Source: Siphonodentalium dalli (lineage: Eukaryota; Mollusca; Scaphopoda; Gadilida; Siphonodentaliidae). From it: a DNA stretch of 64,000 nucleotides. Location of the stretch: contig CP136069.1 in the NCBI GenBank assembly GCA_032622095.1, forward strand, positions 156,415,043 through 156,479,042. The letters are read 5' to 3'. The position numbers and the translations under genes were made by a program. The notes beneath the pieces are model-generated. The model ran no database searches and was not told where the DNA came from. It saw only the letters and a program-made list of their open reading frames with translations. How positions within the stretch are numbered: position 1 is the stretch's first letter; each line of letters starts with the position of its first letter. This document shows, piece by piece, positions 45,501 through 50,991 of the stretch.

Positions 45501-47355
45501 TACCTAAAATCACATTTCATTAATAAATACACCCCAAATATCAAATAACAATCCAGTTTGTATGTATTCTCTCCCCTATTATATATACTAAGGCAATACC
45601 AGCCAGCAGTCCCTTACGGCAGAGACTGTCCAGAAGAGGGGGCAGAAATTAATGAACTTCTCTTTATTCTCATAGTATAATCCTCCCTCTCCTGGCCAGC
45701 TCTCCCGGTGAGGAACAGGCCAAACAAATTTATGCCACTTTTCCTCCATGTGTTACTATTTGTCACTCATCTGAACAACAGTGCAAAAATAATCAACTTG
45801 TCTATAACCTTAACCAATTCCTCAACCAAATCAAGCAGTATTCACACCCATATTTCATTGATCACCTTAAATACTGGTATTCCCCACATTATTGAAAATT
45901 GCAAGACGATCGCGCAGGTCTCAGCATAAAGACATCACGATAATCATATTGGCTACCAGATAAAGCATAACAACTAAAAAAAATGACTATAATCACCATC
46001 TCACAACCCGACCCCCCCCCCCCCCCCCCACCCCATGCCCCCACCCCTTCTTGCCCATCTCTATACAATAATACACACATTGTAAATACGCACCCGCACT
46101 ATATTCACCCAAATACGTACACATAACACTGTATCATTATACAAGCATAAGGGCCCTGCCCTTACAAGTTATACTTTTTGTGGGGTCCTGTTGATATATA
46201 TGTATTATAATTATATTGAATACGAAATAAATCTTATTGAATCTTGAATCTTATGCTGTTGTGCTTACATGCTTTTAGTTCATTGACTTGAGAACTAAGC
46301 AAGACGATCTGTTTTAATTTGGAACTATACAAAGCTTCAATGTTCCTGCCTGTTGTCTCAAGTGCAAGGAAATGGCTACTTTCAGTGATAAACATCCTGG
46401 TATGTACTTCCCAAATACGGCCACATTCCCCCAACCCCTAGCGGAAACCCTGACTAAACGTTTCAACACTAATGGTTGTAAATGACGCAAAATTCCCCAC
46501 AAAGTCACTAAAGTTAAATCATGAAATTTGGTGTTGGGATCTTCACCTATCTGTATCTGTAGTTGTTACGTCCTAGTGACCAAAGCTGGCTTTTACAGGA
46601 CAGTGGACAGTGAAGTTAAAATTAGTGAAATACTTTTTAATGGATTTCACTGTAGGTGAAGGACCAAACTCGAAATTTCACGATTTAACTTAAGAAGTTA
46701 AATGACTTTGTGGGAAATTTTGAATTGCGTCACATTGCTTTTTCAAACAAACTTCCCTGCCACAACAAAAAATTCCCAGGCTTTGAACTGTTGGAGTATG
46801 ATCTCGACTGGCATAGATAGAGCAATTTTAGATATTCATGGCATCTAGGAAATGCCCATTCAAAATGGGCCAATTGAACTCTCTCTAAATTTTCATCTTT
46901 TCCTTGAAACTTTATTCAATGAATTATAAAATTCCCAAATAATCCTCGATCAGCATCCAACGAATTCATCCATGAAATTTGAATGAATATCGTGAAAATC
47001 AAAAAGGAGAATTTGACAACGTATCGAACCACATACATCCCATGAAATATTTTTTAAAAGGTAATTTGAAAGAAGGATTTTATTGTTAAAAAAATAATAC
47101 TAAGATGAACAATTTTACCATTTCAAGCCAGAAAATAGAGTTGTCTGAAATTTCGGAAACAAACATTGGGCGATATCTCGTCTTCTGCCATTCATTACCA
47201 TTGCACACAATTTATATATTATTCAAGGAAAATGGGAACAAAATGATTATGAACAAGCTGGCTTTAGGTTTTCCAAGCTGCCGTACCTTTAAATCATTTT
47301 CAGGGAGGTAATTACACCCCGTCGCAATGTCTATCCATTTGTCGATTTCCGCCAT
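8843..47355 (-). CDS. PPP6C: Protein phosphatase 6 catalytic subunit, complete gene, 10 coding exons, 303 aa
   Basis: PPP-family serine/threonine phosphatase. In animals PP6 works with SAPS and ankyrin subunits in mitotic, DNA-damage and inflammatory signalling, in cytosol and nucleus. Exons in gene order: 47287-47355, 40588-40683, 36245-36310, 35532-35599, 31637-31710, 30567-30646, 28655-28772, 26789-26880, 25723-25780, then 8843-9033 (or 19396-19586). Lengths sum to 912 nt and all phases match, giving 303 aa against about 305 for vertebrate PP6. Visible motifs: GDIHGQ (50-55), GDFVDRG (78-84), RGNHES (109-114), VHGG (160-163), SPRGAG (206-211), CRAHQ with the metal-binding His235, NYCYRCG, and C-terminal TTTPYFL. 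PP6 rather than PP4 or PP2A is shown by [20 protein letters not shown] and [11 protein letters not shown]. The start is the first Met in frame and matches the family N-terminus. Oddities: repeated exon 2 segment, duplicated last exon, one AT-AC intron. Confidence 0.96.
9065..9643 (-). mobile_element. A2 MITE, copy b, with expanded AT-rich minisatellite
   Basis: TTAACCCTTTCAAGACTGGA at the left and ATGAAAGGGTTAA at the right. The spacer between hairpins (about 9160-9500) has expanded into degenerate ~28-30-bp repeats of GAATGTAAGAAAAAATGATA type. Inserted 31 bp upstream (gene sense) of PPP6C exon 10b. Confidence 0.85.
9644..10826. other. PPP6C intron 9, unclassified part
   Basis: No exon-like splice pair. 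A 101-codon ORF at 10339 crosses low-complexity sequence and shows no known domain. Confidence 0.5.
10827..11071 (+). mobile_element. A2 MITE, copy c
   Basis: Left end GTAACCCTTTCATGACGGGA (one base off TTAA), right end TTAA. Two hairpins, the second shortened. Confidence 0.8.
11326..11433 (+). mobile_element. A2 MITE, copy d, left half missing
   Basis: Only the second hairpin and the right terminus (CAGTCATGAAAGGGTTAA) remain. Confidence 0.75.
11938..12125 (-). mobile_element. tRNA-derived SINE
   Basis: On the minus strand it begins near GGTAGCCCAGTGGTTACTG (A box TAGCCCAGTGG) and has B box GAGTTCGAGCCCGCC about 45 nt later, then a non-tRNA body and an AT-rich tail (AATTTAATTAAATAAATAA). 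The pol III boxes are in correct order and spacing. Confidence 0.75.
12126..13371. other. PPP6C intron 9, unclassified part
   Basis: A T-rich tract at 12426, the TA microsatellite, and otherwise unique AT-rich sequence. Block ACACACTGTCATTCTTATAT to TTGCTTGAGATTTTCGGTG (about 12530-12710) has a diverged relative at 53120-53310, so an older repeat is likely. Confidence 0.45.
12977..13001. repeat. (TA)n microsatellite
   Basis: About 12 uninterrupted TA units. Confidence 0.9.
13372..13710. mobile_element. Family B MITE, nearly complete
   Basis: Left hairpin (CAGAATGAGGTCCCCAGAGG), ~170-bp spacer with GGTTTCTATATCCCCTAATT, and part of the right hairpin. Confidence 0.8.
14263..15095. mobile_element. 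G-family inverted-repeat element, ~830 bp
   Basis: Ends AAAGGGACGGGCGGCCTTCG and GAAGGCCGCCTGTATCTTTA. The interior shares TAGGTTATAATTTAGAAATA and TTTCTCGCAAAAAGCGCAGT with 18572-19144. Non-coding. Confidence 0.75.
15190..15334. mobile_element. Family C MITE, copy 2, truncated
   Basis: The right arm is complete to GGGCATTAATGTA, the left arm partial. It interrupts a T-type element beginning at 15092. Confidence 0.75.
15489..15523. repeat. (GT)7 followed by a 21-G run
   Basis: A GT tract passes directly into a long G homopolymer. Confidence 0.9.
15640..16036. mobile_element. Family B MITE, full-length (reference copy)
   Basis: Two hairpins (15652-15755 and 15909-16013) separated by a spacer with GGGGATATAGAGAAAATAAA. 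Inverted ends carry the ...TGTCATTTGCAGAATGAGG type sequence. This copy defines the family: hairpin, spacer, hairpin, about 400 bp. Confidence 0.85.
16100..16314. mobile_element. Family B MITE, short form
   Basis: CAAGCCTTGAAATAGGGTGT to the inverse CACGGCTTG, with a duplicated hairpin arm and no spacer. Confidence 0.85.
16585..16961 (-). mobile_element. A1 piggyBac-like MITE, copy 4 (inverted)
   Basis: TTAACCCTTTACCCGACA to TGTTGGGTAAAGGGTTAA; the second hairpin has lost part of one arm near 16870. In PPP6C intron 9. Confidence 0.9.
17286..17545 (-). mobile_element. A2 MITE, copy e
   Basis: TTAACCATTTCATGACAGGA to TCATGAAATGGTTAA, with two hairpins; arms have diverged more than in A1 copies. 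Confidence 0.85.
18062..18285. mobile_element. S-type MITE, copy 2, carrying an A-type hairpin
   Basis: S termini (TTAACCCTTTGAGTGCCAGG and the complement) enclose a complete AATGCATTCTC hairpin with GTCGAC centre, otherwise found in A1/A2 elements. A chimera of two MITE families. Confidence 0.85.
18572..19144. mobile_element. G-family element, ~570-bp deletion form
   Basis: TTAAAGGGACGGTCGGCTTT to GCCGCCCGTATCTTTAA; interior collinear with 14263-15095 but shorter. Confidence 0.75.
19396..19586 (-). CDS. PPP6C: PPP6C proximal terminal exon copy (10a), possible alternative last exon
   Basis: Same length (191 nt) and phase as exon 10b, with an intact TTTTCAG acceptor and no stop or frameshift. 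It encodes [14 protein letters not shown] and so on, ending [11 protein letters not shown]. Differences from 10b include DEK to DGK, NYCYRCG to [15 protein letters not shown] to NAVPDCDR, and [10 protein letters not shown] to [10 protein letters not shown]. The C-terminal Leu, the methylation site in PP2A-like enzymes, is kept. Several changes hit near-invariant positions, so it is either a diverging isoform or an early, still open pseudo-exon. It comes first in transcription order after exon 9. Confidence 0.9.
19981..20310. mobile_element. 330-bp inverted-repeat element (E1)
   Basis: The ends GATATTTTTAAAAATATAAT and the inverse at 20270-20310 form ~55-bp terminal inverted repeats running into TTCCTTAAAGAAAGCC and ACACTGAACTA. 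No coding capacity. Confidence 0.7.
20747..20768. repeat. (TA)n microsatellite inside the E2 element
   Basis: Eleven TA units; the second copy of the internal duplication has a shorter tract. Confidence 0.9.
22750..22775. repeat. 26-C homopolymer
   Basis: Uninterrupted C run. Shorter C/G runs occur at 1492-1508, 4551-4560, 34006-34021 and 46012-46029. Confidence 0.9.
24724..25330. mobile_element. 600-bp inverted-repeat element (GTGTATTTGAGCA)
   Basis: Left end GTGTATTTGAGCACCACAGG, right end inverse. Subterminal blocks CTACAGCCGGC and TGCGCAGTAGAAAGCTA recur inverted. Non-coding. Confidence 0.65.
25723..25780 (-). CDS. PPP6C: PPP6C coding exon 9 (aa 222-241), carries CRAHQ
   Basis: Encodes [19 protein letters not shown] plus a split Gly codon. 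The acceptor is a long T tract then ACAG; the donor is GAGG|GTGAGT. His235 is the last metal ligand. The exon is followed in transcription order by two alternative terminal exons. Confidence 0.95.
25914..26289. mobile_element. TTAA-flanked MITE with GACATATATGTC repeats
   Basis: Ends TTAACCCTTTGGAGAGTATC and CTCGCCAAAGGGTTAA. The right part has three ~37-bp repeats, each with the palindrome GACATATATGTC and a TGCGAC(C/A)GTACGG block. In PPP6C intron 8, 134 bp upstream of exon 9. Confidence 0.75.
26398..26752. mobile_element. Family B MITE, in the intron after PPP6C exon 8
   Basis: Left hairpin 26400-26495, spacer with TTGGGGATATAGAGAAAC, partial right hairpin. Stops 37 bp from the exon 8 donor. 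Confidence 0.8.
26789..26880 (-). CDS. PPP6C: PPP6C coding exon 8 (aa 191-221), carries SPRGAG
   Basis: Encodes (D)[20 protein letters not shown] then [10 protein letters not shown]. Arg208 corresponds to the second phosphate-binding Arg of PPP enzymes. The donor is GAG|GTAAGT, phase 0; the acceptor is the U12 AC. A family B MITE ends about 37 bp from the donor. Confidence 0.95.
27654..27854. mobile_element. T-type TTAA element (CTATACTAAATG family)
   Basis: TTAACCCTTTCTATACTAAA to GATAGGGGTTAA. Related fragments with the same motifs (AATGAATTCTCCCA, TTATTATCTGAACATTT) occur at about 1900-2190, 15092-15190, 30650-30890 and 53890-54200. Confidence 0.6.
27908..28120 (+). mobile_element. A2 MITE, copy f
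   Basis: Left end CTAACCCTTTCATGATGGGA, right end AAAGGGTTAA; both hairpins have deletions in one arm. Lies in the U12 intron of PPP6C. Confidence 0.8.
28299..28606. mobile_element. Family B MITE, in the U12 intron
   Basis: CAAGCCTTGAAATAGTGTGT, left hairpin and spacer; the right hairpin is missing. The spacer ends about 49 bp from the ATATCC donor of exon 7. Confidence 0.8.
28655..28772 (-). CDS. PPP6C: PPP6C coding exon 7 (aa 152-191), carries VHGG; U12 donor
   Basis: Starts [20 protein letters not shown] and continues [19 protein letters not shown], with the first base of an Asp codon. His161 of VHGG is a metal ligand. The acceptor is CCATTACAG. The 3' end has no GT; it reads TGTG|ATATCCTTT, a textbook U12 AT-AC donor. 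Confidence 0.95.
28799..29060. mobile_element. F-type TTAA foldback MITE, intact copy
   Basis: TTAAAGGGGGACTGTACGCT with ~60-bp inverted ends through CATTTATGGGACCATCTC; TTAA on both sides, 262 bp. Located 27 bp upstream (gene sense) of PPP6C exon 7. Confidence 0.8.
29061..30046. other. PPP6C intron 6, unclassified part
   Basis: AT-rich, with a diffuse inverted resemblance between 29205-29260 and 29640-29750 (cacgattcaatacatatcac / gattgtgaatagaatcgtga), probably an old foldback element. No gene seen. Confidence 0.4.
30047..30306 (+). mobile_element. A2 MITE, copy g
   Basis: TTAACCCTTTCTTGGTGGAA to CATGAAAAGGTTAA with two hairpins. In PPP6C intron 6. Confidence 0.85.
30567..30646 (-). CDS. 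PPP6C: PPP6C coding exon 6 (aa 125-151)
   Basis: Encodes (D)[20 protein letters not shown] then LLTIAA. The acceptor is CCTTTCCAG and the donor [17 protein letters not shown] is typical of PP6 and differs from the PP4 and PP2A equivalents. Confidence 0.95.
31058..31433. mobile_element. Family B MITE, PPP6C intron 5
   Basis: Both hairpins and spacer are present; the extreme right terminus is lost. Confidence 0.8.
31637..31710 (-). CDS. PPP6C: PPP6C coding exon 5 (aa 100-125), carries RGNHES
   Basis: Encodes [20 protein letters not shown] then YGFY, with split codons at both ends. The acceptor is CTTTTAATAG and the donor TATG|GTAAGG. RGNHES supplies a metal-binding Asn, the catalytic His and a phosphate-binding Arg. 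Confidence 0.95.
31820..32032. mobile_element. Family C MITE, copy 3
   Basis: CAGTAATGCTCTAATTAATC to the inverse, TA duplications, near-perfect palindrome. In PPP6C intron 4, 110 bp upstream of exon 5. Confidence 0.88.
32292..32430. mobile_element. Partial copy of the AAAGGCC-ended element
   Basis: Shares AATTAAAGGCCAACTTAG and AGAGGAAGCTCCAAAACATT with 4260-4430; the right half is missing. Confidence 0.5.
33007..34336. mobile_element. 1.3-kb non-autonomous hAT element with 8-bp target duplication
   Basis: Terminal inverted repeats CAGGGGCGCCGGAAG and CTTCCGGCGCCCCTG. Flanks TAGTCATG (32999-33006) and TAGTAATG (34337-34344) match at 7 of 8 bases. CAGGGG ends and 8-bp duplications define hAT. 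The interior also holds subterminal inverted blocks (CCCAATATCTTAGCCGGTTT). No ORF. In PPP6C intron 4. Confidence 0.85.
34400..35335 (+). mobile_element. Diverged pearl-like element
   Basis: Units with CATGTTTTT, GGCCTGTAGGGTGTGC, GAAGTTTGGTGATGAT-like blocks (about four), then GACGGATGCATACATGGACG and CCATGGCAATAGCTTAAT as at the 39.6-kb end. Lies between PPP6C exons 4 and 5. Confidence 0.65.
35532..35599 (-). CDS. PPP6C: PPP6C coding exon 4 (aa 78-100), carries GDFVDRG
   Basis: Encodes [20 protein letters not shown] then KA plus a split Lys codon. The acceptor is CTATTTCAG; the donor is CTAA|GTTAGT. Asp79 and Asp82 of GDFVDRG are active-site residues. The donor was fixed by phase: AA plus the G that starts exon 5 gives Lys, then WPD as in the family. 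Confidence 0.94.
36245..36310 (-). CDS. PPP6C: PPP6C coding exon 3 (aa 56-77)
   Basis: Encodes [20 protein letters not shown] then FM. The acceptor is TTTTCAG and the donor ATG|GTGAGTG; phase 0 on both sides, 66 nt. It continues directly from GDIHGQ of exon 2 and leads into GDFVDRG. Confidence 0.95.
36403..36613. mobile_element. Family C MITE, copy 4
   Basis: CAGTAATGCACTAAATAATC to the inverse, TA duplications. In PPP6C intron 2, 93 bp upstream of exon 3. Flanking sequence at 36640-36720 resembles 32222-32310 beside copy 3, so the two loci share a larger unit. Confidence 0.88.
36640..39640 (+). mobile_element. Pearl/Helitron-like non-autonomous element with tandem core
   Basis: Order: 5' flank (AATGAAAGTGTCAATGACAC, AAGTTGGAAAGGG type), tandem core of ~160-bp units, CA/ACGG-type microsatellite (39558-39590), GCCATGGCAATAGCTC, hairpin CTCAAACTTTAC / GTAAAGTTGAG at 39611-39636, and terminal CTAA at 39640. 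Hairpin plus CTRR end is the Helitron 3' signature; flank-core-microsatellite-end order is that of bivalve pearl elements. The base after CTAA is C rather than the expected T. No Rep/helicase ORF. Confidence 0.7.
36998..39545 (+). repeat. Tandem array, 16 units of ~146-166 bp
   Basis: Each unit has AAGATGGCTGCTGGCGGCCA, a CGAATGACCCCAAAATGACT block, CGTTCCCATCTACATGTC and ATGATGATCAGAC. Two unit types alternate irregularly: AAAGAGTAAAATCCAAG and AATGGATT(A/G)AATTTTGAAA. Unit starts (ATGGCTGCTGG or equivalent) fall at about 37030, 37193, 37355, 37520 and so on to 39416. Short ORFs across it are repeat artefacts. Confidence 0.92.
39655..39870. repeat. Single inverted unit of the 60.7-kb repeat
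   Basis: GGGCCATAACTCATG, CAATTGGACAAACCTGC and TTGGTTGACATTTGTTCAAG are complements of the 60.7-61.4 kb blocks. Confidence 0.65.
40154..40270. mobile_element. Family B MITE beside the exon 2 repeat array
   Basis: CAAGCCTGCACATAGTGTGT, then one hairpin ending at CTGGGAACCTTATTTTGGC, where the first exon 2-like repeat begins. Confidence 0.8.
40273..40587 (-). repeat. Tandem array: four extra copies of the 3' half of PPP6C exon 2 plus donor
   Basis: Downstream of exon 2 (donor at 40588) the segment encoding roughly QPVSTPVT(I/V)CGDIHGQ, with its GTGAGT donor and about 25 bp of intron, recurs with exon ends at 40512, 40439, 40367 and 40295 (steps 76, 73, 72, 72 bp). Each copy keeps CGDIHGQ and GTGAGT. 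The 40512 copy has P-to-S and V-to-I changes ([15 protein letters not shown]). The last three units are 72 bp apart, in one open frame without stops. None has an acceptor at a usable distance, so they look like competing donors or an expanding exon-derived minisatellite. A family B MITE abuts the distal end. Confidence 0.93.
40588..40683 (-). CDS. PPP6C: PPP6C coding exon 2 (aa 24-55), carries GDIHGQ
   Basis: The acceptor is CCTATTACAG and the donor CAG|GTGAGTG; 96 nt, phase 0 at both ends. It encodes [16 protein letters not shown] followed by [16 protein letters not shown]. Asp51 and His53 are the first metal ligands of the PPP active site. This is the only copy of the segment with a proper acceptor and the upstream [12 protein letters not shown] part; four further copies of its 3' half lie just downstream. 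Confidence 0.95.
41233..42968. mobile_element. Family B MITE interrupted by the 1.5-kb piggyBac-like element
   Basis: Left hairpin 41233-41358; right hairpin half and terminus 42890-42968. The TTAA-bounded element lies between. Confidence 0.75.
41359..42889. mobile_element. 1.5-kb piggyBac-like non-autonomous element
   Basis: TTAACCCTTTGAAAACGTTC at the left and GGGTTCAAAGGGTTAA at the right, TTAA on both sides. Next to the left end is a GC hairpin TGGCCGCAAAAGCGGCCA. The interior has two to three diverged tandem copies of ~375-400 bp (e.g. CACCATTTGAACAT at 42003 and 42402). No transposase ORF. Inserted in a family B copy in PPP6C intron 1. Confidence 0.75.
43610..43740. mobile_element. Partial H-family arm
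   Basis: Matches the outer left arm of 2920-3440 (CATGTCATGAATCTCT, GCCCGTAGAGATCATA, CTGACAGGAAACTTTATAA). Confidence 0.55.
45249..46254 (+). mobile_element. 5'-truncated LINE: reverse-transcriptase ORF C-terminus plus 3' UTR
   Basis: From 45249 a frame reads [20 protein letters not shown], then [21 protein letters not shown] and [10 protein letters not shown], with a stop at about 45544. The NTR-x-LWN-LP-x-YLK pattern is the C-terminal region of CR1/jockey-type ORF2 proteins. The 3' end has AATAAATCTTATTGAATC and a short TTGAATC repeat. No 5' part; in PPP6C intron 1, sense opposite to PPP6C. Confidence 0.75.
46500..46860. mobile_element. Diverged H-family foldback
   Basis: Two inverted blocks around GTTAAATCATGAAATTTGG and CGAAATTTCACGATTTAAC with GTAGGTGAAGGACC. 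In PPP6C intron 1. Confidence 0.55.
47287..47355 (-). CDS. PPP6C: PPP6C coding exon 1 (aa 1-23)
   Basis: Encodes [20 protein letters not shown] then DLK; the YLPENDLK block is the PP6 family N-terminus. The donor reads AAG|GTACGG in phase 0, matching exon 2. The initiator ATG lies 9 nt from a perfect TGACGTCA. Intron 1 is about 6.6 kb. Confidence 0.93.
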
Positions 47356-47363
47356 GTTTGAAA

Positions 47364-47371
47364 TGACGTCA
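47364..47371. promoter_or_regulatory. Palindromic CRE (TGACGTCA) next to PPP6C start codon
   Basis: A full 8-bp CREB/ATF consensus lies 9 nt upstream of the PPP6C ATG. Full CREs near transcription starts are common in housekeeping promoters. No TATA box is obvious. A function is inferred from sequence and position only. Confidence 0.4.
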
Positions 47372-48203
47372 TTACAGTAGACTAAAAGTGTGGACAAAAT
47401 GTCATTCACATGATTATTTCCCCGTTATCTTCTTTTATTGAGGCTATATGTAATATATGGATGATTGTCAATGAAGATATGATATGCAATAGCTGGTTTG
47501 AGCAAGAAATTGTGACAGTATTAGTGTTAATGTTGCTGGAATTTGATTTAAATAAAAGGTTCGTTTCGTTTTCTTTTCAAGGAAATGACAAATGAGCAAA
47601 ATGGGATTCTGCCACGACAAATGATTTTCTGGAACAAATGTAAACGATTATTAATCGAATGAAAACACAACGAACGCAGAATTGTTGTTGTCTGTAACGT
47701 ATTGTTCGATTAATCTGTTCGGATAACATTTTGATGAGTACAAGTTGCCGAAAAACTCAAGAGATCAACTCGGCAAATTTCTAAATCGAAATAACGAAAA
47801 ACCAAAATCGGCCATCCTGTTCAGATTCTATTCTAACGTTCTAAGTTTTACTTCTGCGAAGGCGTTATCTTTATATATTTGGCCGAGTTATCAATCATAA
47901 AAATGTTAACCTTCAAGATTGCCATGTGCCTTTCTGCACATTTTATTTATAAGCCCGAGGGAAAAAAAGGTTTTATTCAGGGAACCCGACGACCCTATTA
48001 TTTTTCTCTGTTGACCATAAAAACATAAATAACTAACAGAAAGCACCTATAATCAGATGCAATGCCCGCCGATCACACACGGTTTATGCGAGTATCTTGG
48101 GCCAGTGTATGAAATCACCCCAAAGGAATTTGAAGGGTCCACAAAAGGGTGTTTCCAATGTGACAAATCCAAAAGTTTTAGTTTTGGTTTTTATCTCACT
48201 TTA
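47372..48203. promoter_or_regulatory. Probable promoter region between PPP6C and the golgin
   Basis: Unique sequence directly upstream of PPP6C exon 1, with no TE recognised up to the 48204 MITE. The golgin needs an upstream non-coding exon (its ATG exon has a splice acceptor), which most simply lies here or in the next 3 kb. Position-based inference only. Confidence 0.35.
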
Positions 48204-48511
48204 GTGAACGTTCAGACGACCACGATTCAATCGTAAGTCAAAATCTCAAATCAAAAACAATATCAAGCTCTGTTTGATTTCAGATTCAAAATCGTGGCGT
48301 ATCCTTGGATACCTCCACTAGCGACGTAATCTCAGTCGTGTGTACATAAAAAGCGTGGCTGGAAAGATCGCAGGGTAGTCAATCACATGCTTTATGAACA
48401 ACCTACGATATCATCATGTACGACGACATCGCAATTGTGTGAACAAACTATCTATGATTTTGTCGGCCCCGATCCCTCCACTTACAATTGAATCGTCGTC
48501 TGAACGTTCAC
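48204..48511. mobile_element. 308-bp MITE with TTA duplication in the PPP6C/golgin intergenic region
   Basis: Inverted ends GTGAACGTTCAGACGAC and GTCGTCTGAACGTTCAC, TTA on both sides, fitting a PIF/Harbinger-type MITE. Interior non-coding. Confidence 0.8.
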
Positions 48512-49317
48512 TTAATCCACATTGAACGTGCATGTTTATCGGTCATGATTTGGTTTCAATATGTCATTCAATGCAATTCAATATAGGGGCGTATAAAGTT
48601 TTGACGTAGATTTAAAAATCAAGAAAAACTTATAACTGTGTTAAAGAGAGTTCCTGGTGTTGGTTTTATCTCACATGTGTTAAGAGTTGAAACAACATTT
48701 AAAATGAAGGTCAGGGTTGTCTGATAAGTAAAACACAAGTAGATTTATAAAATCATTTGTCATAAGAAAGCGTTCGATTTTTGTACCCTTAGAGATGTCC
48801 GAAGTCACCCCATTTTACGGTATTTGATAAGTTATTGTGGTGGATTGACAGTAACATAGTGTAACATTGATGGCTTGGAGCTTGTGTTTAACTGAGTTGC
48901 TTGAACATAGGCTCGGGCCAGGCCATAAATGTCACACCATGTTAACATCAGTCCTTGTTATTCTTAAAAATTATGACATTTATTCCAAACAATGATCAGC
49001 AGAAGATGTCAAAATCTCATATCGCTCTCACTATAATGTTGTTCAACATAAATGACGTCATGAAAAAAGCAGGCCAGCGAGAGATGATGGAACGGTTGTC
49101 TTGGTTTCCCCTTATGTTGACAGCTCGAGATGTAAACATGGGATATGTTGCACGGCTCTATGAACAATCAATGACGCGGTTTCTTACTGGAGGCATTGGC
49201 TCATGTTCTTTGATCACCAAATATCCGGAAACATGGACCAACCATTTGAATGCCATAGATAGCACTCATTCACAGTGTATGTTAATATGGTCTGACTCAT
49301 ATTGTGCCATTATTGTC
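48512..49317 (+). other. Intergenic stretch with an unassigned 127-codon ORF (48955-49338)
   Basis: The ORF starts MLFLKIMTFIPNNDQQKMSK, has no recognised domain and runs into a G-family transposon end. Treated as chance or TE-derived. The rest is unique AT-rich DNA. Confidence 0.35.
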
Positions 49318-49394
49318 ACCTGTTTATGCGGGTTTTAATGGATGTGACTATTTTAACAACAATACCCATCGCGAAGGCCATCCAAATCTTTAAA
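49318..49394. mobile_element. G-family right end only
   Basis: GGATGTGACTATTTTAACAA and CGCGAAGGCCATCCAAATC; matches the last ~75 bp of the other copies. Confidence 0.6.
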
Positions 49395-49419
49395 CTCCTC
49401 AAAAGATGTTTGTAATATA

Positions 49420-50090
49420 ATCATTTCGGGCTTGACCGAAAAATCTTCTGGCCAAAAAAAGTGGCCAAATAAAAAAAAAAGTGGCCAAAATGTTTTTTGG
49501 CCGAGTTAAAAAAAACTTTGGCCAAATTAAATCCTCATTGTTTGGGCTCACAATTGATGACTAAATTACATTTTTTAAATATATAACTCTCTGACTATGT
49601 CACGTCGCTCACACCATGTTCGCCAACTAGTAACGGGGTGTGTTAGTTGTCATCGCTATTTTCGCTGAAATAAAACAACAGTTATGTTGCTTGTTATCGT
49701 GAAGTGTTGAATTAATAACCTTTATGGTGTGAAACCCGGTTGTTATTATAAGACGGGAGGCAGTTTATGACACATTGCTTAACAGACATGCCAACCAGTG
49801 CAGAGATTAAGGTTGTTGATGATTAGTAATCACCTTTGTACAACCATCACCATTCAATCAATGCTCCCATTACAAAATAAATTTGTGTTGTTATCATATG
49901 ATGTATCCGAAGTACGAAACCCGCGTGTCAAAAAAACGGCGATATTTCGTTGCCTAACTTCGTCAATCTATTCAGCGCGTTTTGAATTAAAATTCTGTCT
50001 CCATTTGTGGTGAAAAAAAGTAAGGCCAGATGAAATTTTTTGTGGCCTCTTTCGAAAAAAAGTGGCCATTGGCCACCGACAGCATGAACA
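49420..50090. mobile_element. 'GTGGCCAAA' repeat element, copy 1
   Basis: TGGCCAAA-rich ends flank a middle shared with 62650-63420 (AAATTAAATCCTCATT, CACAATTGATGACTAAA, GTTAGTTGTCATCGCTAT). Superfamily not determined; the TGGCC-rich edge recalls the hAT remnant edge at 56680. Confidence 0.6.
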
Positions 50091-50149
50091 CTGCTCCAAG
50101 ACCACTCCCATTGGCATCCTATAGTGGACTCTACGCCATCAGTTGGTAG

Positions 50150-50985
50150 CAGGATTGGTCGCCTCTTTTACTCGATGTTACCCAACAAATCATTACATGA
50201 TGCTATATATTTCGGAAAGAGTGACATATTATGGTCATAATGATGTATACTAATCAAAATTTCATGTTAAATTACTCATAGAATATTCCGGTTTATTAGG
50301 ACACACATCGATTTGTTTACGTTTTAACTGAGAGCCGAAGTGTTCCGAAGTTTAATCGGCAATGTTTGGCTTCTATGCCAACAATCCAGTACACCCAAAA
50401 TCATCCATAAACAAATCGAGTATGTCCATTAACAACAGACGCTGACAACATGCGTGAATATCCTATCACTATTATGTATTTGTTTTAATTGTAAGTGGTC
50501 CTACACTTACCGGTATTAGTTAAACATTTCTTTCACGGAACGGCTAGTGATATATATTTAATTTCCAATTTCCAAATTACCGGGTATTCGTGATGGAATT
50601 AATAAAATTAAATTTATGACCATGTGTCCATGTTTATATTTACCTTACGAGTGCCGGAATATGCCGATGTCACTTTGTGAGGTCTATTGAGTTTACATAC
50701 TTTTAAAAATATGTAAACACTGCGATAATATAATTTTTTCGCATTAAATTACCGCTTTCAATTGACAATTGATGTGGTGTTCAGAACAAATATTATGTCT
50801 TGTACGGAATAAACCTGTTTATTGTTGCAATTGTGATATTTGATTACATCTACTTGTGGTTTTATATGAGCTGGTGACCAGCACATAAACGCTGTCATAG
50901 AAAGGCTATTGGGGCATTCTGGGACGTAAACACAGCATCTGTATATCCCAATATCTTAGCTGGTTTAAGTACCAGCAGACTGGGA
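50150..50985. mobile_element. Relative of the 33-kb hAT element
   Basis: Collinear with 33180-33960 (TTACATGATGCTATATA, GACATATTATGGTCATAATG, CCCAATATCTTAGCTGGTTT); termini not clearly preserved. Confidence 0.65.
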
Positions 50986-50991
50986 CTACGT

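Noticed and set aside
48955-49338. 127-codon ORF in the intergenic region
   Set aside because: No recognised domain, no homologous copy in the window, and its end lies in a G-family transposon terminus. Kept only as an unassigned ORF.
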